Assembly (NCBI GenBank): GCA_964580215.1
Contig: CAZOJT010000003.1
Coordinates: 62,001 to 126,000 of the forward strand
Source: SM23-73-3 sp964580215
GTDB lineage: Bacteria > Zixibacteria > MSB-5A5 > SM1-73
Direction: 5' to 3'
DNA: 64,000 bases
Position numbers and translations under genes: made by a program. Below are positions 52,177 to 60,578 of this stretch, piece by piece (the stretch's first letter is position 1; each line of letters starts with the position of its first letter). The notes beneath the pieces were generated by a model. It made no database searches, was not told where the DNA came from, and was given only the letters and a program-made list of their open reading frames with translations.

Positions 52177-54162
52177 CTATTTTATCAGATGATCCAACAT
52201 AAAGACATAAGAGCGGGTTAAATCTTCGATCAACAAGCTTTTCTGACTTCCCCCGTGTCCGGACTTGGTCTGTTCAAAGTAGAACACGTCCTTGCCCAGT
52301 TCCTTCAAGACCCAACCGAAGCGGCGGGGATCGCCGGGGAAGACACGCGGATCGTGAAATCCGGCGGTGACCAGAATCGGTCTGGAGACGTTTTGCGCGT
52401 AGAAGATAGGGGAGAGCTTTTGAGTCAACTCGCTGCCCACAGGTCCCATCTCCTTTTCCCATCCGGCACTGAAGGTGACGTCTCCATGGGTGGTTGAATA
52501 ATCAACGTCTGCTACGCCTACCTCGGAGACAACACAGGCAAATTTGTTGGGATAATTGGTGGCAAGATAGTTTACCGTATAGCCTCCATACGAAGCGCCC
52601 CAGATGGCGATTTTGTTAGGATTGGACCACTTTTCATTGATCAGATAGTCGATGGCGGCAATATCATCCTCTAATGCGGAGAAGCGTCCATCAAGGTTAT
52701 CTGCCCTTTCCCAGGCGGGTCCGTATCCGGAAGATCCTCTAACATTGGGGAACAGCATGACCAATCCCCGGCTTAAGGCAAAGGCGATGTTGCGTTGAAA
52801 GTAGGGGCGGCTCTGAGCAGGTGGACCCCCATGATAACTTACCACCGCCGGATTTCCTCCATCCTTTTTTGCATCTTTGGGAACATAAAGAAGTGCTGGA
52901 ATCATGGTTCCGTCTTTAGAGGGATAACGAATGACCTTGACGTCTATGTTTGAGAAATCGAACCCAAAGGTGGATACAGGAACCATCTTCTCAATATTCT
53001 CCCATCCCAAACGGAAGTGGAAAAAAGTGGGAGGCACCCGAGGGGAACTGAAGTCAAACACAATATCTCCATAATCATTGGAAGAGACATTGCTAATCAC
53101 TCCTATCTCAGGTTGAGGCACCTCCACCGGCTTCCCCTTCAGGTCGAATGCCATTAGTTCAGAGTATCCATCCTTGTTCACTGCTCCCACCGCGATCTGG
53201 AGTTGCGGAATCCATGCGAAAGCGTCAATCTCCGTCTTGGGATCATACACCAGATTCAGTTTTTTGGGTTTTTTTAGGTCAATTATGGCGAACTTGGTAA
53301 ACTCCTCCTCCGTTGACAAAGCCCCAGTGTAAGTGAGAACCTTTCCATCAGGGGTGAACAAACCCCCATAGTACAAACCTATTTTCGTTATGTCCTTAGC
53401 TTTCTTCGTTTTTTCATCCAAGACAAATAGTTGGCTTTCAGAGAAGCTCATCCATCGGGTAAGGATCAGCTTGCCGTCTTGATAATCATCCGGTCCATAC
53501 CAGCCTGGCTCGGTATAAACGGTGTCTATCTTGCCGGTGGAGATGGTGTACTTTATCAAGGTTTGGGTCTTTCGATCATTGGAAATGAGATAGAACTCAT
53601 CTTCGTTTCTGAAGACGATGCTGCGGTACTGAAGGTTAGGGGCAACCAGAAGGGGATGAAATTTCCCATCACGATCAAACTTGTAAATATCGAAATTTTC
53701 ATTCCCATACTGCATGATTCCTACCAGCACATACTTGCCCGAAGGATGGACATCGAAAAAGCCGATGGAGATACCCTGATCCGCCCAGTTATTAGGGGTA
53801 AGTTGATGAGGGAACTCCATGGGGTGGTCCGTGTAAAAGAGTGCCTGAACCTGGCCGGTGATCCTCATAAGAAAATAGATTCTGCCAGTATTATCTATCT
53901 TCGGATCGGTGGCTAAGTCTATGCCCAGAAGGAAACTCAGGTCGTCATAGGTGGACTGCCAGTGCTGGGAGCCTTTCAAGGCATTGTCGGTTACCTGATT
54001 ACAGCTATCAATGTAACTTAGGATGCGAGAGGTATCCTGTACAATCCAGGTGTCCGCTCCATTCAATATCTGCTCCACCCTAGATTCAGCCGAGGTGTCG
54101 GAGCAAGAAAACCATACACCCACCAGAAACGCAACTAACAGTAAAACAGTTTTGAACTTCAT
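52177..54162 (-). CDS. S9-family prolyl oligopeptidase-type peptidase
   Basis: 661 residues. Signal peptide with a possible lipidation Cys20 (VWFSC, weak lipobox). An N-terminal seven-bladed propeller-like region (~60-400) precedes the alpha/beta-hydrolase domain: 'VVSYHGGPPAQSRPYFQRNI' (~435), nucleophile Ser in 'IWGASYGGYTVNYLA' (~520), the acid in 'TAGFHDPRVFPGDPRR' and the catalytic His in 'QTKSGHGGSQKS' (~635). It probably degrades short peptides in the periplasm or at the surface. ATG start with AAGGAGGTG. Confidence 0.92.
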   Translation of the reverse strand: MKFKTVLLLVAFLVGVWFSCSDTSAESRVEQILNGADTWIVQDTSRILSYIDSCNQVTDNALKGSQHWQSTYDDLSFLLGIDLATDPKIDNTGRIYFLMRITGQVQALFYTDHPMEFPHQLTPNNWADQGISIGFFDVHPSGKYVLVGIMQYGNENFDIYKFDRDGKFHPLLVAPNLQYRSIVFRNEDEFYLISNDRKTQTLIKYTISTGKIDTVYTEPGWYGPDDYQDGKLILTRWMSFSESQLFVLDEKTKKAKDITKIGLYYGGLFTPDGKVLTYTGALSTEEEFTKFAIIDLKKPKKLNLVYDPKTEIDAFAWIPQLQIAVGAVNKDGYSELMAFDLKGKPVEVPQPEIGVISNVSSNDYGDIVFDFSSPRVPPTFFHFRLGWENIEKMVPVSTFGFDFSNIDVKVIRYPSKDGTMIPALLYVPKDAKKDGGNPAVVSYHGGPPAQSRPYFQRNIAFALSRGLVMLFPNVRGSSGYGPAWERADNLDGRFSALEDDIAAIDYLINEKWSNPNKIAIWGASYGGYTVNYLATNYPNKFACVVSEVGVADVDYSTTHGDVTFSAGWEKEMGPVGSELTQKLSPIFYAQNVSRPILVTAGFHDPRVFPGDPRRFGWVLKELGKDVFYFEQTKSGHGGSQKSLLIEDLTRSYVFMLDHLIK

Positions 54163-55195
54163 TTAACACCTCCTTGAAGGTTTTAGTTCTCCCTAAGATA
54201 ACAGATATGATTTGCCTGGTCAAGAAAATCTTTAGTAGGTTTCTTATTTTTTTTATTCCGCCACGCAGGCTGACATTCGTCCTGAAGGACTCAGTCCGAA
54301 GGAAGCCTGCGGCTACCTATTACTTCTTGCATGCTTCCCGTTGGTGCTCCAGACCAGAACCTGACTTATGGTCATCCACTTTTTAATTTGACAAATTATA
54401 TGACCATAGTCTGCTGTTCTCGGAAAGGGGTTAGTAGGGGCGGACCTCTGTGTCCGCCCGAACTTTTGGGCGATAGCGGAGGGTTTGTTGAAAAAGTCAC
54501 GTTTTGGGCGGGATAAATTCCCGCCCCTATGGGAAACAGTTACTTACCATCTATCTATAGGGCAGGGCATTTAGCACTGCCAAAGAGGGTTTTCAACAAT
54601 CCCCGGAGCATCGCCCCTACAGTCCCTTTTCTCACAAAAGCTATGGCGTTATCTTGAACGGAGACCCGTCTGGGATCGTCATAATAATTAGTTGATTACC
54701 ATAAGTTAGGTGCTGGCAATCGAGGGACTGGCTGTCCTTTTTTCCTCACAGCTGATTATTAGGATTAAGCAGATACAAACATCTTTTCTCAAGATCCTGG
54801 AAGCAAACAATCTGCTGCAAAAGTTCGCTAAATCTGCTTCATCTGCTGGGAGTGATTAACGCTTCTGGGCGGACATTATCATTCACCACACCTTTGGTGT
54901 GAGCCATGCGATCCCGCCTTTGGCGGGATCTCCAACCTAATGCCGTGAAGTGATAACTTCTCCACAGGGAACAGGAGATTACCTCACAGCTGATTAATGG
55001 GATTAAGCTGATACTGATAATTTTTATCTACTTAATCTGTTCCATCTGCTGTGAATGATTAAAGCTCCTGGGCGGATGTTATCATCCGCTCTGGTGTCGT
55101 GGGAAGATAACATCTCAGGCAGAGCAGTTTTAGCTTGACAAGTAAGGGGAATTCTTTAGCTTATAAAAAATTATCGACCCTTTATCAGAACAGAG
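54163..55195. other. 1-kb gene-free region of decayed repeats
   Basis: 54262-54318 is an ACGCAGGCTGAC...GAAGCCTGCGGCTACC palindrome. Around 54508-54600 lie GGGCGGGATAAATTCCCGCCC and a GGCAGGGCATTTAGCACTGCC hairpin plus TTTTCAACAATCCC, which recurs near 40450 and 60420. 54744-54940 and 54982-55120 are two diverged copies of a unit starting CCTCACAGCTGATTA and containing GATTAAGC, ATCTGCTxxxxGTGATTAA and CTGGGCGGA. One CCCGCCTTTGGCGGG is at 54913-54927. No open frame here has support. Confidence 0.65.
54744..55120. repeat. Two diverged tandem copies of a ~190/140-base unit
   Basis: Copy a 54744-54940, copy b 54982-55120. Both start CCTCACAGCTGATTA, share GGATTAAGC and TCATCTGCTG-like blocks, and end in CTGGGCGGA(C/T)(A/G)TTATCA. 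Copy b lacks the CCCGCCTTTGGCGGG tail. Confidence 0.55.
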
Positions 55196-56326
55196 ATGCT
55201 GAAACCTAAACTTGTCATTTTCTGCTTAACCTTCCTTCTTCTCACTTCAACCGTTTCTGCCGCCGGGCTTCCGGTTAAATTAAAGGCAAAGGACACGCCC
55301 AATGATAAAGGCGGAAGTATCACCCTCACCTTTGAAGGCTTACCACAAGATGCCACAGAAGTTGAATATGAGATATTAAGATCAGCCGAGGAAGAGAACA
55401 GTTTCCAGTTGGTAGGAATGGTATCGTCAAAAGATACAAAATTAATCGACACCAACGTTAAAGATGGGGTCAAATATTTCTATCTCTTGCAAGTGACCAA
55501 AGAGGATGATGTTTTGTTTTCTGCGGTTTTCGGACCGGTGGTCTCTAAGGGACAATGGTTTCATACCCAACGAATCAATGTCCTTTTGGGCGTGATTATC
55601 TGTTTTCTGTTCATCTTGGGCTTCATCCTGTATGGAAAAAGGGGGAAGAAGTTTTACATCAGGCCGATTGCCGGCTTGCAGGCAATGGATAACGCCATCG
55701 GAAGAGCCACCGAGATGGGGAAACCCATACTTTATTCCTCCGGTCTGGGCAAAATGGATCGAGTGGCTACCATGGCATCCATGAACATCTTATCCAACGT
55801 GGCAGAGAAGACAGCAGAATATAATACCCCTCTGATATTCCCCAACTATGATCCGGTGGTGATGACCACAGCTCAAGAGGTGGTCTGGGAGGCATATTCA
55901 AAAGCGGGACATCCGGAGGCATACAATCCTGACAATATATTCTTTGTTACCCAGAGTCAATTTGGTTATGCCGCGGCAGTGGATGGGATCATGACCCGTC
56001 AGCTTCCCGCCACAAATCTCTTTTTCGGAACTTTTGAGGCAGAGGCTTTACTTCTTGCCGAGACCGGAAATTCCATCGGAGCGCTCCAGATCGCCGGAAC
56101 GGATTCAACCATCCAGCTCTCTTTTTTCATAGTGGCATGTGATTACACCCTGATAGGGGAGGAGCTTTTTGTTGCCAGCGGATACCTGACCAAGGACCCA
56201 CAGATATTGGGAAGCATAAAGGGGCAGGACTGGCTGAAAGCGATCATCGTTTTTCTGATACTGATTGGGGGGATTGCTGGAGTCTTGGGTTTTAAGCAAT
56301 TTATAGAGCTTTTCAACATCGGGTAG
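55196..56326 (+). CDS. DUF6754-type membrane protein with fibronectin-III-like outer domain (membrane cluster gene A)
   Basis: 376 residues. Signal peptide (1-22), an extracytoplasmic FNIII-like beta domain (~28-118; 'EVEYEILRSAEEENSFQLVG', 'YFYLLQVTKED'), a transmembrane helix (~128-148), then a conserved domain from 'FYIRPIAGLQAMDNAIGRAT' to about 340 that I recognise as DUF6754-like, and a second helix (~347-367). Function of the domain is unknown. Notable conserved-looking parts are 'GRATEMGKPILYSSG' and 'LFFGTFEAEALLLAETG'. ATG start with a weak site. First gene of a plus-strand cluster. Confidence 0.78.
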   Translation: MLKPKLVIFCLTFLLLTSTVSAAGLPVKLKAKDTPNDKGGSITLTFEGLPQDATEVEYEILRSAEEENSFQLVGMVSSKDTKLIDTNVKDGVKYFYLLQVTKEDDVLFSAVFGPVVSKGQWFHTQRINVLLGVIICFLFILGFILYGKRGKKFYIRPIAGLQAMDNAIGRATEMGKPILYSSGLGKMDRVATMASMNILSNVAEKTAEYNTPLIFPNYDPVVMTTAQEVVWEAYSKAGHPEAYNPDNIFFVTQSQFGYAAAVDGIMTRQLPATNLFFGTFEAEALLLAETGNSIGALQIAGTDSTIQLSFFIVACDYTLIGEELFVASGYLTKDPQILGSIKGQDWLKAIIVFLILIGGIAGVLGFKQFIELFNIG

Positions 56327-56334
56327 GAAATTCA

Positions 56335-56485
56335 AAATTCAAATAGCAAAATGCAAAATTGCGGTTCAAAATTAAAAATTTCACATTCAAGAATAATTAT
56401 CCCGTTGCTTCTGAGTTCACAAAAGAAAAGGCTTTTTAAGTTTGAATTTTGATTTGTAATTTTTAGTTTTTCATTTTGAATTTTA
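56335..56485. repeat. AT-rich palindromic element in the gap after gene A
   Basis: AAATTCAAAATTCAAATAGC at the left and TTTGAATTTTGATTTG, TTTTGAATTTTACATT at the right form long imperfect inverted repeats. A similar element fills 58388-58528. Both lie between genes of the membrane cluster without breaking them. Confidence 0.6.
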
Positions 56486-56495
56486 CATTATTTAT

Positions 56496-57116
56496 ATGCA
56501 AAGAACAATTCCTATAGTCGTCTGTTTTGTATTCGGTCTTTTCATGCTGGTTCAGTTCTTTGTTCCTCATGGGGTATCTGTTTCAGCTTACCAAACGGTA
56601 TTAGACTGGATGCAGATAATTTTTGTTTTCACTCTGCTGGTAGGAGTGATAAGCTATGCCAAACTAAATGCAAAAAAGATCGCCCGGACTCAAACTGCGT
56701 GGGGATACAATTTGGTTGGCCTTATTGGTCTGGCTGTGATGGTCATCCTGGGATTGTGGAAGGGGACAGGAGAAAACACGCCGTTTTTGTGGATGTTCAA
56801 TAACCTGCAAGCTCCCATGCAATCCACCATGTTCTCGCTTTTAGCTTTCTTTGTAGCATCGGCGGCATACCGCGGATTCCGTGCCCGAAGCTGGGAGGCG
56901 GGCTTGCTGCTTGTGATCGCAATAGTGGTAATGCTGGGACGGGTTCCACTGGGAAGTCTTATCTCCCACTGGATCCCGGATGCCGCCAATTGGATCTTAC
57001 GCACTCCCAGTATGGCAGCCAAAAGGGGAATCTATATCGGAATCGGCTTGGGAACCATCTCAACCTCATTAAGAATAATTTTGGGAATTGAGAGAACCTA
57101 TCTGGGTGGAAAGTGA
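56496..57116 (+). CDS. Six-helix membrane protein of unknown family (membrane cluster gene B)
   Basis: 206 residues with about six transmembrane helices (5-23, 38-56, 70-90, 105-125, 132-150, 180-198). No family is recognised. Between the helices 'MQSTMFSLLAFFVASAAYRGFRARSWEAGLLL' (a conserved-looking R-rich cytoplasmic turn, quoted in part: AAYRGFRARSWEA) and 'RTPSMAAKRGIYIGIGLGTI' stand out. ATG start, no clear ribosome site after the AT-rich element. The last 47 bases of the gene recur after the phosphatase gene. Confidence 0.72.
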   Translation: MQRTIPIVVCFVFGLFMLVQFFVPHGVSVSAYQTVLDWMQIIFVFTLLVGVISYAKLNAKKIARTQTAWGYNLVGLIGLAVMVILGLWKGTGENTPFLWMFNNLQAPMQSTMFSLLAFFVASAAYRGFRARSWEAGLLLVIAIVVMLGRVPLGSLISHWIPDAANWILRTPSMAAKRGIYIGIGLGTISTSLRIILGIERTYLGGK

Positions 57117-57164
57117 TCCTGCTGGTTGGTAACCTAAGTCAATGACGAAAGAAAGAATTCTGAG

Positions 57165-58346
57165 ATGCAAAAAAAAGCAAATCTTCCAATCTATCTTAAT
57201 ATTTTTATTATATCTACTATCGCTGGTTTCGTCACTTTCCTATTGATCAGCTATTTTTTTGCAAGAGCATTTTCCTGGAATCTGGTTTTAAAGTCAGCTA
57301 TCTTTGGGAGCATTATCGGGAACATGATCGGTTTTTCCAATACTCTTGTAGCCGCGCTAATTATGCGCAGGGTGGAGGTGCTTCCAAGACCTTTAGACTC
57401 AATCGGCAAAGTCTTAATCTATTTTCTGACCAGTCTTTTTGCCGCCATGTTGTTCTTTATACTGATCAAGCAACTCGGGCTCGTGATTAGGGGGCCGACC
57501 AAAGCGCTGTTTATAATCTTGCTGATTGCAGGTGGAATTGGTTTGGGGTTAAGCCTTTTGATCGGAGCTTACGAGCATATCAAGGCGGAACTGGAGAAAA
57601 GCTATGAGAAGCTCAAAGAGAAGGTGCTTTTGGAGAAGGAATTGCAGGTGGCTCGCCAGGTGCAAGCTGGGTTTTTGCCTTCCGGTAATATTCAGATCGA
57701 GGGCTTTGACGTCTCCACCTTTTTCAAATCAGCAAAAGAGGTTGGTGGAGATTATTTCGATGTTATACCGCTGAAAAAAGGGGTGGGGATAGTAATCGCG
57801 GACGTTTCGGGCAAAGGTGTACCTGCCGCCCTGGTTATGGCGAACCTTCATGCTGCTCTCCACGTTTTGGCACAGGATTGCCCTGCAGATGAACTGGTCA
57901 GCAGAATCAACAAAAGTATCTTCAAAGATACCTCGCCTGACTTATTTGTCACTTTCTTCTATGGCGTCCTGGATAATTCGACCGGCGAATTCAAACATGT
58001 AAATGCCGGTCATAATCCACCACTGGTTGTGCGCCAGGATGGCGCCGTCGAAAAACTTACCCAGGGAGGGATAGTTTTGGGGATAATCCCTGATTCTAAA
58101 TTTCAAACCGGTTCGATCATTCTTAACTCCAAAGATCTTCTGCTTTTATATACAGATGGGTTAACCGAGGCTGGTCTTCCGGAAATCGAGCCCTGGGGTG
58201 AAGATAACCTGGCAGATTTTTTGGTCAGGATTCATCAGAAATCCGCAGATTCCATCACCGACTTGATTCTTAAACAGGTAGAAGAATCCATAAAAGGAGT
58301 AGTACAGACGGATGATATAGCCTTGGTTTTGTTAAAGAGAAAATAG
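57165..58346 (+). CDS. Membrane SpoIIE/PP2C-type serine phosphatase
   Basis: 393 residues. Four transmembrane helices (about 8-30, 38-62, 82-105, 115-140), a coiled-coil linker (145-170; 'EKLKEKVLLEKELQVARQV') and a SpoIIE/RsbU-type PP2C domain. Metal-binding motifs 'VGGDYFDV' (~198), 'IADVSGKGVPAALVMA' (~218), 'LLLYTDGLTEA' (~328) and 'TDDIALVLL' (end) are intact. It dephosphorylates Ser/Thr, classically anti-sigma-antagonist proteins. ATG start. A diverged copy of the end of gene B right after it suggests it was inserted into the cluster. Confidence 0.9.
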   Translation: MQKKANLPIYLNIFIISTIAGFVTFLLISYFFARAFSWNLVLKSAIFGSIIGNMIGFSNTLVAALIMRRVEVLPRPLDSIGKVLIYFLTSLFAAMLFFILIKQLGLVIRGPTKALFIILLIAGGIGLGLSLLIGAYEHIKAELEKSYEKLKEKVLLEKELQVARQVQAGFLPSGNIQIEGFDVSTFFKSAKEVGGDYFDVIPLKKGVGIVIADVSGKGVPAALVMANLHAALHVLAQDCPADELVSRINKSIFKDTSPDLFVTFFYGVLDNSTGEFKHVNAGHNPPLVVRQDGAVEKLTQGGIVLGIIPDSKFQTGSIILNSKDLLLLYTDGLTEAGLPEIEPWGEDNLADFLVRIHQKSADSITDLILKQVEESIKGVVQTDDIALVLLKRK

Positions 58347-58349
58347 GTC

Positions 58350-58396
58350 TAAGAATGATCTTGGGAATTAAGAGAACATATCGGTGTAGAAAGTTA
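58350..58396 (+). pseudogene. Remnant 3' end of membrane cluster gene B
   Basis: 39 of 47 bases match 57070-57116, the last codons of gene B. Translated in the matching frame it reads LRMILGIKRTYR against LRIILGIERTYL. It directly follows the phosphatase stop codon. Confidence 0.7.
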
Positions 58397-58528
58397 AAAA
58401 TTAAAAGAACAAAATGCAAAATTCCAACTCAAAATGCAAAATTGACGAAATCTTCATGTCCCTGCATGGGGTTTTAGCTTTTGGTTTTAATTTTGAATTT
58501 CTAATTTTGAATTTCTAATTTCTTCATA
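58388..58528. repeat. AT-rich palindromic element before gene D
   Basis: AAAATGCAAAATTCCAAC / CAAAATGCAAAATTGACG on the left, TTTTAATTTTGAATTTCTAA and TTTTGAATTTCTAATTTC on the right. Relative of the element at 56335-56485. Confidence 0.6.
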
Positions 58529-59341
58529 ATGTCTCGACAATTGATATTTATTCTGATTGCTCTTTCTGTTGCCATTCCTCTGGTAATCAGAATCGGATTG
58601 CCCAATGAGGTAACCTCGGAGGTCATGCAAGTATATGAAGAGATAGACCAACTGGATTCCGGCTCGGTGGTTTTGATCTCATTTGACCATGAAGCCTCCT
58701 CTCTGCCGGAAGTCAAACCTATGGCTCAGGCTATACTACATCACTGTTTTACCAAGAAACTTAAAGTGGTTGGATTGGCTCTTCTGGCTGAGGGAACTGT
58801 TATCGGAGATCAGATTCTAAGACGGGCGGCGAATGAATACCACGCAAAATATGGGAAAGACTATGTGTTTCTGGGATTCAGGCCACAATATCAGGCGGCT
58901 ATTCTGGGGATGGGAGAGGATATAGTTAGAGTATTCCCGCAGGATTACAAAAATCTCCCTTTAGAGCAAATTCCGATGATGAAAAAGATCAAAAATTATG
59001 GAGATATTTCCCTGATAATTTCGGTGACGGATGGTGATATGCCGGTCTGGTGGGTGGATTATGCCGTCTCCCGCTATCATAAAAAGCTCGCCTGTGCCAC
59101 CACCGCGGTAATGGCAACCTCGTTTTATCCGTTTCTCTCCTCTGGGCAGATGAAGGGACTTTTAGGCGGCCTCAAAGGAGCGGCAGAATATGAGATGCTG
59201 ATCGAAAAGCCGGGGATGGGGCAAAGAGGAATGGACGCTCAATCCGTTTGTCATCTGGTGATAATTTTGTTGGTGATCGTGGGAAATATTAGCTATTTCA
59301 GGAAAAATCGTCTACAGTCAACGGTCGACAGTCCACCGTAA
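58529..59341 (+). CDS. Membrane protein of unknown family (membrane cluster gene D)
   Basis: 270 residues. One N-terminal helix (~5-23) and one C-terminal helix (~240-258) frame a soluble domain of ~215 residues. It begins 'IDQLDSGSVVLISFDHEASS' and contains 'VGLALLAEGTVIGDQIL', 'GKDYVFLGFRPQYQAAILGM' and 'GLLGGLKGAAEYEMLIEKPG'. No family is recognised, but the plan (N-helix, alpha/beta domain, C-helix) resembles the DUF6754 part of gene A. The last residues (QSTVDSPP) are encoded by a GTCAACGGTCGACAGTCC repeat. ATG start. Confidence 0.72.
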   Translation: MSRQLIFILIALSVAIPLVIRIGLPNEVTSEVMQVYEEIDQLDSGSVVLISFDHEASSLPEVKPMAQAILHHCFTKKLKVVGLALLAEGTVIGDQILRRAANEYHAKYGKDYVFLGFRPQYQAAILGMGEDIVRVFPQDYKNLPLEQIPMMKKIKNYGDISLIISVTDGDMPVWWVDYAVSRYHKKLACATTAVMATSFYPFLSSGQMKGLLGGLKGAAEYEMLIEKPGMGQRGMDAQSVCHLVIILLVIVGNISYFRKNRLQSTVDSPP

Positions 59342-59380
59342 AAACCATTTTTGCTGTGGACCGTGGACAGAAACATCATA

Positions 59381-59413
59381 CCCTCTCCCCTCAGGGGAGA
59401 GGGCAGGGTGAGG
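59381..59413. repeat. Short MITE-like palindrome CCCTCTCCCCTCAGGGGAGAGGG
   Basis: Hairpin with stem CCCTCTCCCC / GGGGAGAGGG (loop TCA) followed by CAGGGTGAGG; a short member of the family seen at 35407. Lies in the D-E gap. Confidence 0.65.
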
Positions 59414-59436
59414 GGGGATCGAAGGAGCGTTAACTT

Positions 59437-60033
59437 ATGGAGTTAGGAACAGTCATCGCCGTCTTCTTAACCCTCTGCATTTTTTCATTTTTGTACAAGG
59501 ATAATCCCTTTTACAAGTTTGCCGAGCATCTGCTGGTGGGTATATCGGTGGGCTATGTCCTGGTTATTGCTTTGAACACCACTCTCATGCCGAAATTGAT
59601 AAATCCTGTTTTCAAAGAGGGGAAATTTGATTATATTATACCTGGAATTTTGGGTCTTTTTATGTTGCTCAGATTTTTTCCTAAGTACGTTTGGTTATCC
59701 CGAATTTCCATCGCTTTGATCATCGGAGCGGGTGCCGGCGTTGCCATCCCTGCCACTATTCAAGCGAAGATCTTCGCCCAGATGCAAGCAACCATGAGCA
59801 GTATGGCTTCCATAGATGGAATTATCGTTTTTGTTGGCATCGCCACCACTTTAGCTTATTTCTTTTTCTCTCGGGAGCATAAAGGCTGGTTCGGGACGAC
59901 TGCAAGAGTGGGCACCTGGTTTTTGATGATCTTCTTTGGAGCCACTTTCGGATATACGGTCATGTCCCGAATATCCCTTCTGATCGGAAGAATGCAGTTT
60001 TTGTTGGGTGATTTTTTGCATATTATTAAATAA
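59437..60033 (+). CDS. Six-helix membrane protein of unknown family (membrane cluster gene E)
   Basis: 198 residues with about six transmembrane helices (4-20, 30-50, 72-86, 92-110, 128-148, 160-180). Conserved-looking parts are 'LYKDNPFYKFAEHLLVGISV' near the N-terminus and 'FSREHKGWFGTTARVGTWFL'. No family is recognised. The 'NPFYKFAEHL' loop and the size differ from gene B, so the two are not obvious paralogues. ATG start with GGAGCG seven bases upstream. Last gene of the cluster. Confidence 0.72.
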   Translation: MELGTVIAVFLTLCIFSFLYKDNPFYKFAEHLLVGISVGYVLVIALNTTLMPKLINPVFKEGKFDYIIPGILGLFMLLRFFPKYVWLSRISIALIIGAGAGVAIPATIQAKIFAQMQATMSSMASIDGIIVFVGIATTLAYFFFSREHKGWFGTTARVGTWFLMIFFGATFGYTVMSRISLLIGRMQFLLGDFLHIIK

Positions 60034-60117
60034 CCTCTCCCCCTTAGTCCCCCTCTTCCCCGCCTTTGGCGGGATCTCCGACACTTTGTGGAGAGGGGGA
60101 AACAAGGGGGTGAGGTT
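60032..60117. repeat. MITE-like palindrome with a nested CCCGCCTTTGGCGGG insertion
   Basis: Outer arms AACCTCTCCCCC / GGGGGTGAGGTT as in the copy at 35407. The inner stem CCCCCTCTxCC...GTGGAGAGGGGG is interrupted by CCCGCCTTTGGCGGG (60058-60072) plus ATCTCCGACA, absent from the empty relative. Confidence 0.8.
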
Positions 60118-60578
60118 AATAACATTCCCTCCCCCTTGTCCACCGCAGGCGGATCCGCCTCTGGCGGAAAGGCACACCGTTAAACATAATTGGGAAGCCC
60201 AGCACCGAGTAAAAACAATACTTCGCCTATAGCGGCACGAAAAGATAGATGGGAAAAACCAAAAAACCTAAAATCAGTTAATAACAAAAAAACAAAAAAT
60301 GTCTTGATAAGGTAGCCTTCAGAGATAGGTCAGGGTTCATCCTGCCCTTCGGTCCTGAGACCTCAGGGTCGAAGGAAAGGGATTCACCCTGAAGGGCATT
60401 TAGCTCTGCCAATAGGGTTTTTCAACAGTCCCTGAAGCTCTACCCCTATGTTTGTTTTGTGAAAACGAATTAGATTTGCGCAGAGAATGTGGGTTCACAA
60501 AGTTGTGCGTTGCTTAAATTTTCTTGATCTGACCGAAACTCTCAGTCTTTGGGAAAATGAAGCCCGCTCAATGCAAAG
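60034..60578. other. Intergenic region between gene E and the kinase gene
   Basis: Besides the nested MITE it has GGCGGATCCGCCTCTGGCGGA (60147-60169 region) and, at 60320-60440, a GGGTTCATCCTGCCCTTCGG...GGGATTCACCCTGAAGGGC palindrome and TTTTTCAACAGTCCC as near 40450 and 54590. No gene. It is a convergent region, so terminators are expected, but none is clear. Confidence 0.6.

Noticed and set aside
55134..55171. Promoter TTGACA...TATAAA upstream of gene A
   Set aside because: Spacing is 21 bases, too long for a standard sigma-70 promoter; not listed as a feature.
59851..60177. Minus-strand open frames over 59.85-60.18 kb
   Set aside because: They run through the end of gene E and a MITE; their residues (for example PLFPPLHK) are translated palindrome.
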